DNA of 64,000 nt from NCBI GenBank assembly GCA_910586985.1, contig CAJUKK010000001.1, positions 1 through 64,000 of the forward strand, in the 5' to 3' direction. Both the position numbers and the translations under genes were made by a program. The notes under the pieces are model-generated. The model was given only the letters and a program-made list of their open reading frames with translations, was not told the DNA's origin and searched no databases. Positions 17,846-27,600 of this stretch are shown here, in pieces. Origin of the DNA: an uncultured Christensenellaceae bacterium (lineage in GTDB: Bacteria; Bacillota; Clostridia; Christensenellales; Borkfalkiaceae). Position 1 is the first letter of the stretch; each line of letters starts with the position of its first letter.

Positions 17846-18469
17846 ATGAAAGTTTTATTGATTAACGGAAGCAGTCACGAAAACGGTTGTACTTATACTG
17901 CGCTCAGCGAGGTCGCAAGCGTATTGAACGCGGAGGGAATCGGCACGGAGGTTTTACAGATCGGCTCTCAACCTGTGCGGGACTGTATCGGGTGCAGAGG
18001 TTGCAAGGGGAAACGCCGTTGTGTTTTTGACGACGATATGGTAAACGATTGGATTGAAAAAGCCCGCAATGCGGACGGCTTTGTGTTTGGGACTCCCGTA
18101 TATTATGCTCATCCGAGCGGACGGCTTTTGTCGGTGCTTGACCGTTTGTTTTATGCGGGTGGGGATGCGTTTGCGCATAAAGCAGGCGCGGTAGTCGCAT
18201 CTGCGCGCAGAGCGGGAACAACGGCGTCGCTCGATGCCGTAACGAAACATCTTACGATCGCACAGATGCCCGTCGTATCGTCGACCTATTGGAATATGGT
18301 GCACGGAAACGCGCCGGAAGAGGTAAAGCAGGATCTCGAGGGCATGCAGACAATGCGAAATCTCGGTCGTAATATGGCGTGGCTTTTAAAGTGTATCGAA
18401 GCGGGGAAATCCGCAGGGATCGCTCTGCCGGATACGGAAAAGAAAGTGAGAACAAATTTTATTCGTTAA
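17846..18469 (+). CDS. flavodoxin-like NAD(P)H-dependent oxidoreductase
   Basis: A 207-aa flavodoxin-fold protein. The N-terminal phosphate loop LLINGSSHENGCTY should bind FMN, and CIGCRGCKGKRRC resembles the cysteine cluster of iron-sulfur flavoproteins, followed by FGTPVYYAHPSG. It is probably an FMN-dependent reductase with an unknown physiological acceptor. GGAGG lies upstream. It starts 14 bp after the nucleoside hydrolase gene and shares its promoter. Confidence 0.88.
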   Translation: MKVLLINGSSHENGCTYTALSEVASVLNAEGIGTEVLQIGSQPVRDCIGCRGCKGKRRCVFDDDMVNDWIEKARNADGFVFGTPVYYAHPSGRLLSVLDRLFYAGGDAFAHKAGAVVASARRAGTTASLDAVTKHLTIAQMPVVSSTYWNMVHGNAPEEVKQDLEGMQTMRNLGRNMAWLLKCIEAGKSAGIALPDTEKKVRTNFIR

Positions 18470-18503
18470 ACACAATTGAAAACGGATTGGCGAGGTAAAA
18501 ACT

Positions 18504-18544
18504 AAAAAGGCACGGAGAGAAGTATTTTCTCTCCGTGCCTTTTT
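18504..18544. terminator. bidirectional terminator shared by a CDS and tRNA-Pro
   Basis: A long inverted repeat (AAAAAGGCACGGAGAGAA with its complement, 4- to 5-nt loop) has A/T runs on both sides. It ends the flavodoxin-like gene on plus and the tRNA on minus, starting immediately next to the tRNA CCA end. Confidence 0.85.
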
Positions 18545-18620
18545 GGTCGAGGCGACGAGATTTGAACTCACGACCTCTTGGTCCCGAACCAAGCGCGCTA
18601 CCAAGCTGCGCTACGCCTCG
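18544..18620 (-). tRNA. tRNA-Pro (CGG)
   Basis: A full cloverleaf can be drawn on the minus strand: acceptor CGAGGCG/CGCCTCG, D arm GCGC-AGCTTGGTA-GCGC, anticodon stem-loop CTTGG-TTCGGGA-CCAAG, T arm with TTCAAAT. The anticodon is CGG, reading proline CCG codons. The 3' CCA is encoded. Confidence 0.95.
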
Positions 18621-18750
18621 ATTGCGTCCATTATTATAACAAACGCCGCATTTTTTGGCAAGCGTTTTTTGTCTTCTTTTCAATGAATTTTTCTTGCATG
18701 CTCATGTAACAGGTATTTTTTGCCGATACTGAAAAAAAGGAGACAAAAAC

Positions 18751-19623
18751 ATGAAGAAAAGGTTATTTTCCGTTGTATATGCAACCGTTATGTTATGCAC
18801 GGCAATTCCCGTTTGCAGTTGCGCGCAGAATTCAGAAGATGAGGAAGGAAAGGTTATCCGTTACGGATGTGCGCTCAGTTCTGCGACGGAAACTTGCCAA
18901 ACGTTCGAAACGATCGTAAAAAACAGTGACGGAACTTCCATTGCGGAAAAACGAAAAAGCTCGCCGCTCGCGCCTTACGTTACCGAATACGGAACGGAAA
19001 AAGAGCTGATTACGGCGGTCGGGCAAAGTTTTGAGGTTGTCGGATACGTTTCTTTGCGTATGCCGCTGGGGGAAAACGTGAACATGACCACGGTAAATAA
19101 CGTGACTCCTTCTGTTGATAATATTGAAAACGGAACGTACGCGCTTGTCCGTCCGTTAGAGCTTATCTATACCGCCTATGACACGCTTACTCCGCTTGCA
19201 AAAAATTTTCTTAGTTTTATCGGTTGCGATGAAACGCATGCGATCATAAAAAACGAGGGTTATGCCCGTGTGGGCGAGTCTTTGGCGTACACTGCGTATC
19301 GCGGAATGGAGACGGTGTTGCGTATTTCTGCAACCGATTATTCGTATCCCTTGATCCGTAACATTTCGAATGCGTTTGAAGAAAAAAACCGCGGGGTCGA
19401 AGTAATCATTGAGCGCGATGAAAATACGGAAGAAACGGTACGCGGCGGCGCTGCGGAGTTGGGCGCTACGGACGGTTGGGACGGTGCGGAGGAGTTGTGT
19501 GCAACCAGATATGCAGAGGACGGCGTCTGTGTGGTCGTAAAAAAAGAAAGCAAGTGTAAAAACGTTACCTTTGAACAATTGTACCGTTTGTACGTAGAGG
19601 GTTTACCCATTGAAACCATTTGA
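18751..19623 (+). CDS. PstS-like phosphate-binding lipoprotein with swapped halves
   Basis: A 290-aa exported lipoprotein (signal peptide, then VCSC lipobox with Cys near residue 24). Residues about 35-165 resemble the second half of PstS: a region in the place of RxxGSGT, then VVGYVSL, a VNNVTPSVDNIENGTYALVR block, and FLSFI. Residues about 170-290 resemble the first half of PstS: ISATDYSYPLIRNISNAFEE, a central EELCATRYAEDG, and FEQLYRLYVEG at the very end. The order is therefore opposite to that in PstS, suggesting circular permutation. It precedes a Na/Pi symporter gene, so phosphate is the likely ligand, though the canonical phosphate loops look altered. AAAGGAG gives the start. Confidence 0.75.
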   Translation: MKKRLFSVVYATVMLCTAIPVCSCAQNSEDEEGKVIRYGCALSSATETCQTFETIVKNSDGTSIAEKRKSSPLAPYVTEYGTEKELITAVGQSFEVVGYVSLRMPLGENVNMTTVNNVTPSVDNIENGTYALVRPLELIYTAYDTLTPLAKNFLSFIGCDETHAIIKNEGYARVGESLAYTAYRGMETVLRISATDYSYPLIRNISNAFEEKNRGVEVIIERDENTEETVRGGAAELGATDGWDGAEELCATRYAEDGVCVVVKKESKCKNVTFEQLYRLYVEGLPIETI

Positions 19624-19717
19624 CGGTTTTCAATTTATTGTAAATATCGAGACATTGTCGCAAAACCTTGTTATAATAAAATAGTATCGCAGTCGTGCGA
19701 TTTACGAAGGAGAATTT

Positions 19718-21388
19718 ATGGGCGCAATGTATTACGTGGAAATCGTAATGAAGATACTCGGCGGAATGGGCGCTTTTCTGCTAGGTATGAAGAGCCTTTC
19801 GGACAGCATGACTAAACTTGCCCACGGTAAGCTTAGAAACATGCTCAACAAGACGTCGAAGAGCCGCTTTGCAGGCGTGGGGATCGGCGCGGCGGTGACA
19901 ATGATCGCGCAGAGTTCGGCGCTGACAACGGTAATGGTCGTCGGACTTGTCAATGCGGGAATCATGACGCTCTTTCAGGGTACGGCAATTATCATGGGCG
20001 CCAATATCGGCACGACGATTACGGCTTGGCTTGTTTCGCTCAACACTCTTTCCGTTACAACATTTGCTTTGGCGCTTACGGCAGTCGGCGTATTCATGAC
20101 GATGTTTTCCAAGCAGGAAAAAGTACAGTTTGTCGGCAGTGCGCTTGCGGGGCTAGGACTTATTTTTGTCGGACTGACCTTTATGTCGGACGCTATGAGT
20201 TTTAAGGTGGGTACGCCCGAATACGATGCAATCACCAAAGTTCTTTCTACGGTAACAAATCCCGTCCTTTTACTTTTGATCGGAATACTTGTTACCGCGC
20301 TCGTACAGTCTTCCTCGGCGGTTACGGCAATCATAATTACTATGGCGGGAACGGGACTTCTGATCGGCGGATCGGAGGGCGGAAACGCCGTGTATTATAT
20401 TATCATCGGTTCTAATATCGGAACGTGCGTTACCGCGCTGTTATCGTCTATCGGCGCAAATGCCAACGCCCGCCGCGCCGCGCTCATACACTTTATGTTT
20501 AACTTTTTCGGCGCTGCGATTTTTATGATATTCCTGCTGTGTTGGCGCGGTTTTGCCGATACGGTTTTGATTCCGCTCTTTCCAAGTCATCCCGAATTTC
20601 AGATCGCCACGTTCCATACGCTGTTTAATCTTGTCAGCGCGCTCCTGTTCTTGCCTTTCATTAATATATTTGTTAAAATTTCGAATTTTCTTGTACGCGA
20701 AAAGGTTCAGGAAGTTCCCAAGGAAAGCGAATCGTATATCGATCTCGACGAGCGTCTATTGCGTTCTCCCTCGGTTGCTCTGGGGCATCTCTATCAGGAA
20801 ACGGGCAAGACGTTTACATACGCTATGGAGACGATGAATTGCGCATTTGACGCGTTTATTGCAAAGGATGTGTCCGTAAAGGAGCAGGTGATAAAGCGGA
20901 ACGAGAGTCTCGGTAAAATGAACCGTGAAATGATCGAATATCTCGTTAAAATTTCGGCAAGCGCGCTTGCTCTCGAAGATGAAAAGACTGTTTCTGCATT
21001 GCATTACGTTTTGAACGATATCGTGCGTATCGGCGAACTTGCCGATAACGTGACGAAATACACAGGACACTATGTAAACGACGGACTCGTCTTCTCCGCT
21101 GAATTTATTGATATGATCGGCGGCATGTACGAAAAACTCAAAAATCTCTACGTGCTTTCTCTAGCGACGTTTCTGTATAAAGATTATTCGAAGTTAAAAG
21201 AGGTGGACGCGCTCGAGGAAGAAATCGACCGAGACAGGCGGAGATTGGGTTCGGCGCATATAGAGCGGTTGAACGAAGGCAAGTGTCAGCCGCAGAACTC
21301 CAACGTGTTCATCAACCTTGTCGGAAATCTGGAACGTGCCGCCGACCACGTTACATACATTGCGCATTCTATCGAGCAAAATATGTGA
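19718..21388 (+). CDS. Na/Pi cotransporter family protein with PhoU-like tail
   Basis: A 556-aa protein. The membrane part (about residues 1-325) has the two inverted QSS repeats of the sodium/phosphate symporter family: AQSSALTTVMVVGLVNAG and VQSSSAVTAIIITMAGTG. The tail (about 345-556) is a helical PhoU-like domain with ALHYVLNDIVRIGELADNV and NLERAADHVTYIAHS. Such proteins are thought to move phosphate with sodium, the PhoU part being regulatory. AAGGAGAA precedes the ATG, and an extended -10 (TATAAT 19672-19677) lies upstream. Confidence 0.94.
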   Translation: MGAMYYVEIVMKILGGMGAFLLGMKSLSDSMTKLAHGKLRNMLNKTSKSRFAGVGIGAAVTMIAQSSALTTVMVVGLVNAGIMTLFQGTAIIMGANIGTTITAWLVSLNTLSVTTFALALTAVGVFMTMFSKQEKVQFVGSALAGLGLIFVGLTFMSDAMSFKVGTPEYDAITKVLSTVTNPVLLLLIGILVTALVQSSSAVTAIIITMAGTGLLIGGSEGGNAVYYIIIGSNIGTCVTALLSSIGANANARRAALIHFMFNFFGAAIFMIFLLCWRGFADTVLIPLFPSHPEFQIATFHTLFNLVSALLFLPFINIFVKISNFLVREKVQEVPKESESYIDLDERLLRSPSVALGHLYQETGKTFTYAMETMNCAFDAFIAKDVSVKEQVIKRNESLGKMNREMIEYLVKISASALALEDEKTVSALHYVLNDIVRIGELADNVTKYTGHYVNDGLVFSAEFIDMIGGMYEKLKNLYVLSLATFLYKDYSKLKEVDALEEEIDRDRRRLGSAHIERLNEGKCQPQNSNVFINLVGNLERAADHVTYIAHSIEQNM

Positions 21389-21434
21389 TGCGCGTTGTTG
21401 GTTTTTAGAAAAATTACAAAATTATGCAAAAAGA

Positions 21435-21477
21435 ATTGTCTGCGTCTATTGTAAATGCAGACAATTTTTGTTATAAT
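21435..21477 (+). promoter_or_regulatory. terminator overlapping the GH51 promoter
   Basis: ATTGTCTGC (21435-21443) and GCAGACAAT (21457-21465) form a stem followed by TTTTTG, ending the symporter transcript. The loop carries TTGTAA (21449-21454), which is 17 bp from TATAAT (21472-21477). Confidence 0.7.
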
Positions 21478-21542
21478 GGTATAGAGCGTTTGCATACAAT
21501 GAGCGGCGTATTCAATAGTTGACATAAAATCAGGTGATAAAG

Positions 21543-23501
21543 ATGAAATTATTTGTTTCAGGAGAGGGAAAAAAAACGGTTCGTGAAGGCGTGGGACTGT
21601 TTATCGAAGATCTTAACTATGCATTGGACGGCGGACTTTATGCCGAAATGCTCGAGAATCGTAATTTTGAGGCGAAGAACGCTTACGGCGAATGGGATAA
21701 ATATAAGGTTGATTTTGACGGGGGATATGCGTGGGAGGCATATCCTGCGGGGGCTAACGTCGGATTAAAATTAAAAACCGACCGCGCGCTTTTTTCCGAA
21801 AACCCTCATTATTTGCGCGTAACGGCGCCCGACGGCGGAGGCGGAATAAAAAATAAAGCGTACGACGGCGTGTATTTAAATGCGGGCGGAAAATATAAAT
21901 GTTCCTTTTATGCCCGTTCGTACGACTATAGAGAGAAAGCTGCCGTGGGCGTATATGTAAACGGTGCGCCGATCGTAGAAAAACAGTTTAAACTGAAAGC
22001 GGACGGAAAATGGCATAAGTACGCGTTTGTGCTCAAATGTAAACAGAGTGCGGAAAGGGCTGATTTTGTATTCCGACTTGCAAAAGCGGGAACGGTACAC
22101 GTAGACTGTTTTTCGCTCATGCCCGAGAATGCGGTGCTCGGTGTTTTCCGCCGCGATCTCGTTGCGCTTATGAAAGATTTAAAACCCGCGTTTTTACGTT
22201 TCCCCGGCGGTTGCGTGGTGGAAGGAAACAGTCTTGATAACCGATATCTTTGGAAAAATACGATCGGGCAGGTCGAGCGCAGAAAACACAATTGGAACCG
22301 TTGGGCAGTGCATGCGACTTGCCCCGAAAACAATTTTAAAACGGAATATTCGCATTACGGACAGACGCTCGGAATCGGATATTTTGAATACTTTTTGCTT
22401 TGCGAATATCTCGGTTGTAAACCGCTGCCAATCGTGAGCGTCGGAATTGCCTGTCAATACATGTCTACGCAGTTTGTCCCGCTCGATTCTCCCGAATTGG
22501 AATACTATATTCAGGAGGCTCTCGACGTAATAGAATTTGCCAACGGCGGATTAGATACCGTTTGGGGACGGGTACGCGCCGAACTCGGACATCCGCAGCC
22601 TTTCCGCCTCGAATACCTCGGGATAGGTAACGAACAGTGGGAGACGCAGACAACTAAGGAACAAAGCGGCAACGAGTTTTATAAACGGTTCGAGTTGTTT
22701 GAAAAGCGTATTCACGAAAAGTATCCCGATTTAAAGATCGTGGGTACAGTCGGGCCGACGGTGGAAACGCCTTCGTATGAAAGCGCCTGGAAATGGACGC
22801 GTGAAAAACTCAAAGAAAATCCCGATTTTGTGTATTGTTCGGACGAACACTTTTACGTTTCGCCCGAGTGGCTGTATTCGCATACGAAGATGTACGACGC
22901 TTACCCGCGCGACTCCCGCGTATACGCAGGAGAATATGCCGCGCATATACCGGGGTCCGGCTGTGCGCTCTTTAACAGTCCGCAGGCAAACGCATGGGAG
23001 GGCGCGCTTGCAGAGGCGGCGTTTATGACGGGTATGGAACGTAATTGCGACATTGTGGTTATGTCCTCTTATGCGCCTCTGTTCGCTCGGATCGGATATA
23101 CGCAGTGGAGTCCCGATTTGATCTGGTTTGACGGCAAGTCGGCGTATGCGACTTGCAATTACTATGTCCAACAGCTTTTTAGTATCTATACGGGCGATCA
23201 CGTGCTCGGGATAAAAGTTGAGGAGGAAAAAATTTATGCCTCGGCGAGCGAGCGCGACGGGGAATTCTTCGTAAAAATTGTAAATGCGGGAGATGATGCC
23301 GTTGAGGCGGAGATCGAGGGCGATTTCGACTTCGGCGAAATGACGCGTATTATCCGTTTGGAGGGCGAGTTGTCCGATTATAATACGATCGAAAAGCCGA
23401 ATACGGTTGTCCCGCAGGAGATTGCGCCGCTTGCCCCGCACAGCGCGACGCTCCCGCCGAGAAGCTTTAACGTGCTGATTTTCAGAAGAAAAAAGAGCTG
23501 A
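21543..23501 (+). CDS. GH51 alpha-L-arabinofuranosidase
   Basis: A 652-aa intracellular (no signal peptide) glycoside hydrolase of clan GH-A that releases arabinose from arabino-oligosaccharides. The acid/base glutamate is in YLGIGNEQWE, the likely nucleophile in VYAGEYAAH, and FLRFPGGCVVEG is the typical GH51 N-terminal barrel block. About residues 100-200 look like a carbohydrate-binding beta-sandwich (CBM4/9-like), making it longer than the ~500-aa GH51 forms. An AGGTG-like site precedes the start. It is monocistronic here; a GH43 gene sits 30 kb away. Confidence 0.93.
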   Translation: MKLFVSGEGKKTVREGVGLFIEDLNYALDGGLYAEMLENRNFEAKNAYGEWDKYKVDFDGGYAWEAYPAGANVGLKLKTDRALFSENPHYLRVTAPDGGGGIKNKAYDGVYLNAGGKYKCSFYARSYDYREKAAVGVYVNGAPIVEKQFKLKADGKWHKYAFVLKCKQSAERADFVFRLAKAGTVHVDCFSLMPENAVLGVFRRDLVALMKDLKPAFLRFPGGCVVEGNSLDNRYLWKNTIGQVERRKHNWNRWAVHATCPENNFKTEYSHYGQTLGIGYFEYFLLCEYLGCKPLPIVSVGIACQYMSTQFVPLDSPELEYYIQEALDVIEFANGGLDTVWGRVRAELGHPQPFRLEYLGIGNEQWETQTTKEQSGNEFYKRFELFEKRIHEKYPDLKIVGTVGPTVETPSYESAWKWTREKLKENPDFVYCSDEHFYVSPEWLYSHTKMYDAYPRDSRVYAGEYAAHIPGSGCALFNSPQANAWEGALAEAAFMTGMERNCDIVVMSSYAPLFARIGYTQWSPDLIWFDGKSAYATCNYYVQQLFSIYTGDHVLGIKVEEEKIYASASERDGEFFVKIVNAGDDAVEAEIEGDFDFGEMTRIIRLEGELSDYNTIEKPNTVVPQEIAPLAPHSATLPPRSFNVLIFRRKKS

Positions 23502-23512
23502 TTTAAATTAGT

Positions 23513-23710
23513 TTGATAAAACAACGCCGTCCGCTTAAAGTAGGACAAAAACACAGAGTGAAACTCAAGCTGTTGGATGGGTGTCTGAGTTGGGAAAGTG
23601 ATGACGAAAAAAAAGAAGAGTTAAAATTACTTATTTGTAGGCGGCTCGAAAAAATGGAAATGCATTTGAATGATATTGCGTTGATTTTAAAAAATATAGA
23701 GAACATATAA
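23513..23710 (+). CDS. possible small basic/helical protein, 65 aa
   Basis: The frame from a TTG encodes a lysine-rich N-terminus and a helical C-terminus (RRLEKMEMHLNDIALILKNIENI). No ribosome site is visible and the start codon is weak, so it may not be expressed. It fills the gap between the GH51 gene and the next promoter. I do not recognise it. Confidence 0.3.
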   Translation: MIKQRRPLKVGQKHRVKLKLLDGCLSWESDDEKKEELKLLICRRLEKMEMHLNDIALILKNIENI

Positions 23711-23716
23711 AAATCC

Positions 23717-23745
23717 TTTACATTTTTACATGTTCATGTTACAAT
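23717..23745 (+). promoter_or_regulatory. promoter of the HMA gene
   Basis: TTTACA (23717-23722) and TACAAT (23740-23745) are 17 bp apart; the ATG at 23754 starts eight bases later. Confidence 0.65.
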
Positions 23746-23753
23746 ACGTGCAT

Positions 23754-23978
23754 ATGAAACGGGTCATCGAAGTAGAGGGGATGTGTTGCAAACGCTGTGC
23801 GGAGCGCGCGGAAAAAAAGCTACTGCTCCTCGGCGGCGTGTCGGGTGCAAAGGCGAATTTTAAAAAGGGCGTGATCTTTGTAGAGACGGAGCTGGAGGAT
23901 TCCGCGCTTTTGCAGTGCGTTGAAAACGCAGGTTTCACCGTAAAAGAAATCCGCGCAAGAAAAGGTCTGTTCGGTTGA
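23754..23978 (+). CDS. heavy-metal-associated (HMA) domain protein
   Basis: A 74-aa single ferredoxin-like HMA domain. The metal site is GMCCKRC, matching the GMxCxxC motif of copper chaperones such as CopZ, with an extra Cys between Met and the first ligand. It probably carries a soft metal ion in the cytosol. No P-type ATPase is nearby, so the partner is unknown. The start codon is eight bases from the -10 box, leaving at most a two-base leader. Confidence 0.82.
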   Translation: MKRVIEVEGMCCKRCAERAEKKLLLLGGVSGAKANFKKGVIFVETELEDSALLQCVENAGFTVKEIRARKGLFG

Positions 23979-24000
23979 CAATCAGGCTATGATTAAAATG

Positions 24001-24197
24001 AAACTTGTGTAAAATTTGCTCGACATGAAGAGCGAGAAATTAACGCAATCGGAACTAGGGAAAGAGCCGAATATGTCGCAATACGGCATTAGTGAGTGGT
24101 TACTCTTAGGTGAAAAGAGCCGAGCGTTAAAAGCTAATGGGTGATTGCGGATTATTTCGACTGTTTGATCGACGAGTTTATCGGTCGGAAGTTATAA
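24001..24197 (+). pseudogene. decayed XRE-family repressor
   Basis: Translating across a frameshift gives pieces of a Cro/CI-type helix-turn-helix protein: NLLDMKSEKLTQSELGK, then MSQYGISEWLLLG, a stop (TGA) and, in another frame, VIADYFDCLIDEFIGRKL. These match the usual order (LTQxELAK, xxISxWExG, IADYFxVSxDxLxGR). An in-frame stop also interrupts the N-terminus. No intact frame or ribosome site exists, so it is a relic. Confidence 0.6.
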
Positions 24198-24216
24198 AAA
24201 TATCCCCTTCAAACGC

Positions 24217-24245
24217 TTTACTTTTTTTAGCAAGTGGGATATAAT
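24217..24245 (+). promoter_or_regulatory. ileS promoter
   Basis: TTTACT (24217-24222) and TATAAT (24240-24245) are 17 bp apart. Transcription would start near 24252, giving a leader of about 430 nt before ileS. Confidence 0.6.
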
Positions 24246-24312
24246 GATATAAAATGATGCCGTAAATTTTCAAGGCGAATTCAATTCGCCGTTAGAAACT
24301 TTACGACATAGT

Positions 24313-24433
24313 AACTCACAAAGTTTTGTTTTATTACGATACGCCTTCCACTTGCGAGCGCAGTTTGCGGAGCGAGTAAGCTCTCGCTCGCATAGCGTGG
24401 CGATAAGGCGTAGAGAAACAAAACATGCGAGTT
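24313..24433 (+). repeat. 121-bp long imperfect hairpin in the ileS leader
   Basis: Nested complementary blocks span the whole interval: AACTC/GAGTT, GTTTTGTTT/AAACAAAAC, TACGCCTT/AAGGCGTA, CCAC/GTGG and GCGAGCG/CGCTCGC, around a loop of about 24 nt. It lies between the promoter and the T-box. It resembles a MITE-like insertion or a structured leader element; no gene is in it. Confidence 0.65.
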
Positions 24434-24439
24434 AAATAC

Positions 24440-24665
24440 TTGGCGTTTACAGAGGACGCGTCCGCGGCAATTTATGCGCACAGAGAGCCCCCGCACGGTG
24501 AAAGGGGGAGGCAGGATCGCATGCGGGTATCACCTCTCAGCTTGCGGGGAGAAATTGAGTAACTCCGCACGGGCGCGCAACCCGTTATCCCATGCGGCAA
24601 ATGATAGTTTGTTTTGGTGGTTAAAATGCCTTCGCGTATTCCGAAACGCGGAGGCTTTATTTTTT
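24440..24665 (+). promoter_or_regulatory. T-box leader (isoleucine) with terminator
   Basis: Stem I can be drawn as AGAGG (24451-24455) pairing CCTCT (24533-24537), then CCGC/GCGG, ATGCG/CGCAT, AGAGAG, and CCCCC-GCACGGTGAAA-GGGGG. The specifier loop holds ATC (24529-24531), an isoleucine codon. Downstream are GAGTAACTC and ACGGG/CCCGT, a TTTGGTGG T-box core, and the terminator GCCTTCGCG/CGCGGAGGC (24628-24655) with T-rich tail. Uncharged tRNA-Ile should stabilise the antiterminator and switch on ileS. Confidence 0.88.
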
Positions 24666-24680
24666 ATAAGGAGAAAGAAA

Positions 24681-27600
24681 ATGTATCAGAAAGTAGACAC
24701 CTCGCTCAATTTCGTAGCGCGCGAAAAAGAAATCGTAGACTTCTGGAAGAAAAACAACGTCTTTGAAAAATCGATTGAAAAGACGAAGGACGGGGAAGAG
24801 TTTTCCTTCTTCGACGGCCCGCCCACGGCGAATGGAAAGCCGCATATCGGGCATATTTTAACGCGTGTTATGAAGGACATTATTCCGCGTTATCAGACGA
24901 TGAAGGGCAAGCACGTTTTACGCAAGGCGGGTTGGGATACGCAGGGACTCCCCGTCGAGCTTGAAGTGGAAAAAACGCTCGGACTCAACGGAAAAAAAGA
25001 AATCGAGGCGTACGGAATCGAGCCGTTTAACGAGCAGTGCAAAAAATCCGTCTGGCAATATCAAAACGAATGGGAGAAGATGAGCGATCGCGTCGGCTAT
25101 TGGGTGGATATGGACAAGCCGTACGTAACTTATCACGACAGCTATATCGAATCGGAGTGGTGGGCGCTCAAAGAGATACACAAAAAAGGACTGCTTTATA
25201 AAGGACACAAGATCGTGCCCTATTGTCCTCGTTGCGGCACGGCGATCTCCTCGCACGAAGTAGCGCAAGGATATAAACTTGTTAAGGAGACTTCCGCCGT
25301 TGCGCGGTTTAAGGTTGCAGGCAGAGAGAATACTTATATTCTCGCTTGGACGACGACTCCGTGGACGCTTCCTTCCAACGTTGCGCTCTGTATGAATCCC
25401 AACGAAACGTACGTTGAAATCGTTTCGGACGGGACGCATTATATCATGGCGGAGGCGCTTGTTCCGAAGTTTTTCGAAGAGTACGAAATTACGGACAGAA
25501 AAACAGGTAAGGAATACGAGGGAACGAAATACGAACCGCTCTTTGCTTATGCCGAAAACGACCTGCAGGCGATGAAGAATGATTGGAAACGCGTTTACGA
25601 AGTCGTCTGCGATACGTACGTTACCCTGACCGACGGTACGGGCGTTGTGCATATTGCGCCTGCATTCGGACAGGACGACTATAACGTCGGTAAACATTAT
25701 CAGCTCCCCGTACTTTGTCTTGTTACCGAGCAGGGGACGTTCGATTCGCGTTGTCCCGAGCTTGAAGGGCTGTTTATTAAAAAGGCGGACAAGGTTGTAC
25801 TCGATCTGTTGAAATCGCAGGGTAAGCTATTTAAGGCATTGCCGTTCGAACATGATTATCCGCATTGCTGGCGGTGCGACACGCCGCTCATGTATTATGC
25901 GCGTTCTTCGTGGTTTATTAAGACGACGGCAATCAAGGATCGCTTGATCGCGTGCAACCGCTCCGTTAATTGGATGCCCGAGACGATCAGGGACGGACGT
26001 ATGGGAAACTTCCTCGAAAACGTAATCGATTGGGGACTTTCCCGCGATCGTTATTGGGGTACGCCGTTGCCCGTTTGGGTATGCGAGGATTGCGGAGAAA
26101 TCGAGGTAATCGGTTCGAAAGAGGAATTGCGCGCTAAGTGCGGCGCACCCGAAAATATTGAATTGCACCGTCCGCACGTCGACCGTTTAACGTGCAAGTG
26201 TACAAAATGCGGCGGAAAGATGTCGCGTTCGCCCGAAGTTATCGACTGTTGGTTTGATTCCGGCTCAATGCCGTTCGCGCAGTATCACTATCCGTTTGAA
26301 AATAAAGACCTCTTCGAGGAAACGTTCCCTGCGGACTTTATCTCCGAGGCGGTCGATCAAACGCGCGGTTGGTTCTATACGCTCCTCGTCATCTCGACCA
26401 TACTCTTCGACCGCGCGCCCTTTAAAAATTGTATCGTACTGGGACACGTTAACGATGCGAACGGAATCAAAATGAGCAAGCATAAAGGGAACGTCGTCGA
26501 TCCGTGGAGCGTGCTCGATAAACAGGGTGCGGACGCCGTGCGTTGGTATTTTTACACAAACAGCGCGCCGTGGATTCCTTCGAGGTTCGGACCTGAGACG
26601 GTTTCCGAAGTGCAGCGCAAATTTCAGGGCACGCTCTGGAATACGTACGCTTTCTTTACGCTGTATGCCGATATCGATAAATACGATCCTTCTGAATATG
26701 ATTTGAAAAAGTGTAAGCTCTCGCTTATGGACAAGTGGGTGCTTTCCAAACTGAATACGCTTGTAAAACGCGTCGACACTATGCTTGCGGAGTATAATAT
26801 TACCGATAGCGCGCGGGAGATTCAGGAATTTTCTGACATTCTCTCCAATTGGTACGTTCGCCGCGGACGCGACCGTTATTGGGGAAGTGAAATGACGGAA
26901 GATAAGGCGGCGGCATATACGACTCTGTATACCGTTCTTGTCACGCTTGCCAAATTGCTTGCGCCCTATACGCCGTTTATGTCGGAGATGATGTATCGCA
27001 ATCTTGTGTCGGGGTTCTATCCCGATGCTCCCGTCTCGGTGCATCTTTGCGATTTCCCCGTCTGTGACGAAACTGCGATCGATACTGAACTTGAAAAGGG
27101 AATGGACGACGTTTTAAGCGTGGTCGTTCTCGGAAGGGCGGCGCGCAATGCAGGCAATTTAAAAAATCGTCAGCCGCTCTCGGAAATCGTCGTTTCAGGC
27201 GAGCGTGAGTTGGAAATATCGGGCGAGCTTATGGCGGTGACGCTCGACGAACTCAATGTAAAACGCATGCGGTTTGTTTCCGGTGCAGAAGAATTGGTGC
27301 GCTATACGCTGAAACCGCAGCTCAAAACGCTTGGGCCGAAATACGGAAAAAAACTCAAAACGATCACTGAGTTTTTAAATACGTGCGATGCAGGCGCGAT
27401 CGTTGCCGCAGTGAAAAACGGCGGATCGTATACCGTCGAACTTGACGGTGAAGTCGTGTTGTTCGAAGAGGATCTGCAAATCTTTACGCAATCGGCGGAA
27501 GGATATGTCGCCGTCTCTGACAGAGGAGTTACGGTCGCGCTCAATACCGAGTTGACCCCTGAACTATTGGAAGAGGGGACGGAGCGGGAGCTTGTATCCA

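Noticed and set aside
24474..24680. Upstream extension of the ileS frame
   Set aside because: It runs through the T-box and terminator; AAGGAG and the family N-terminus fix the start at 24681.
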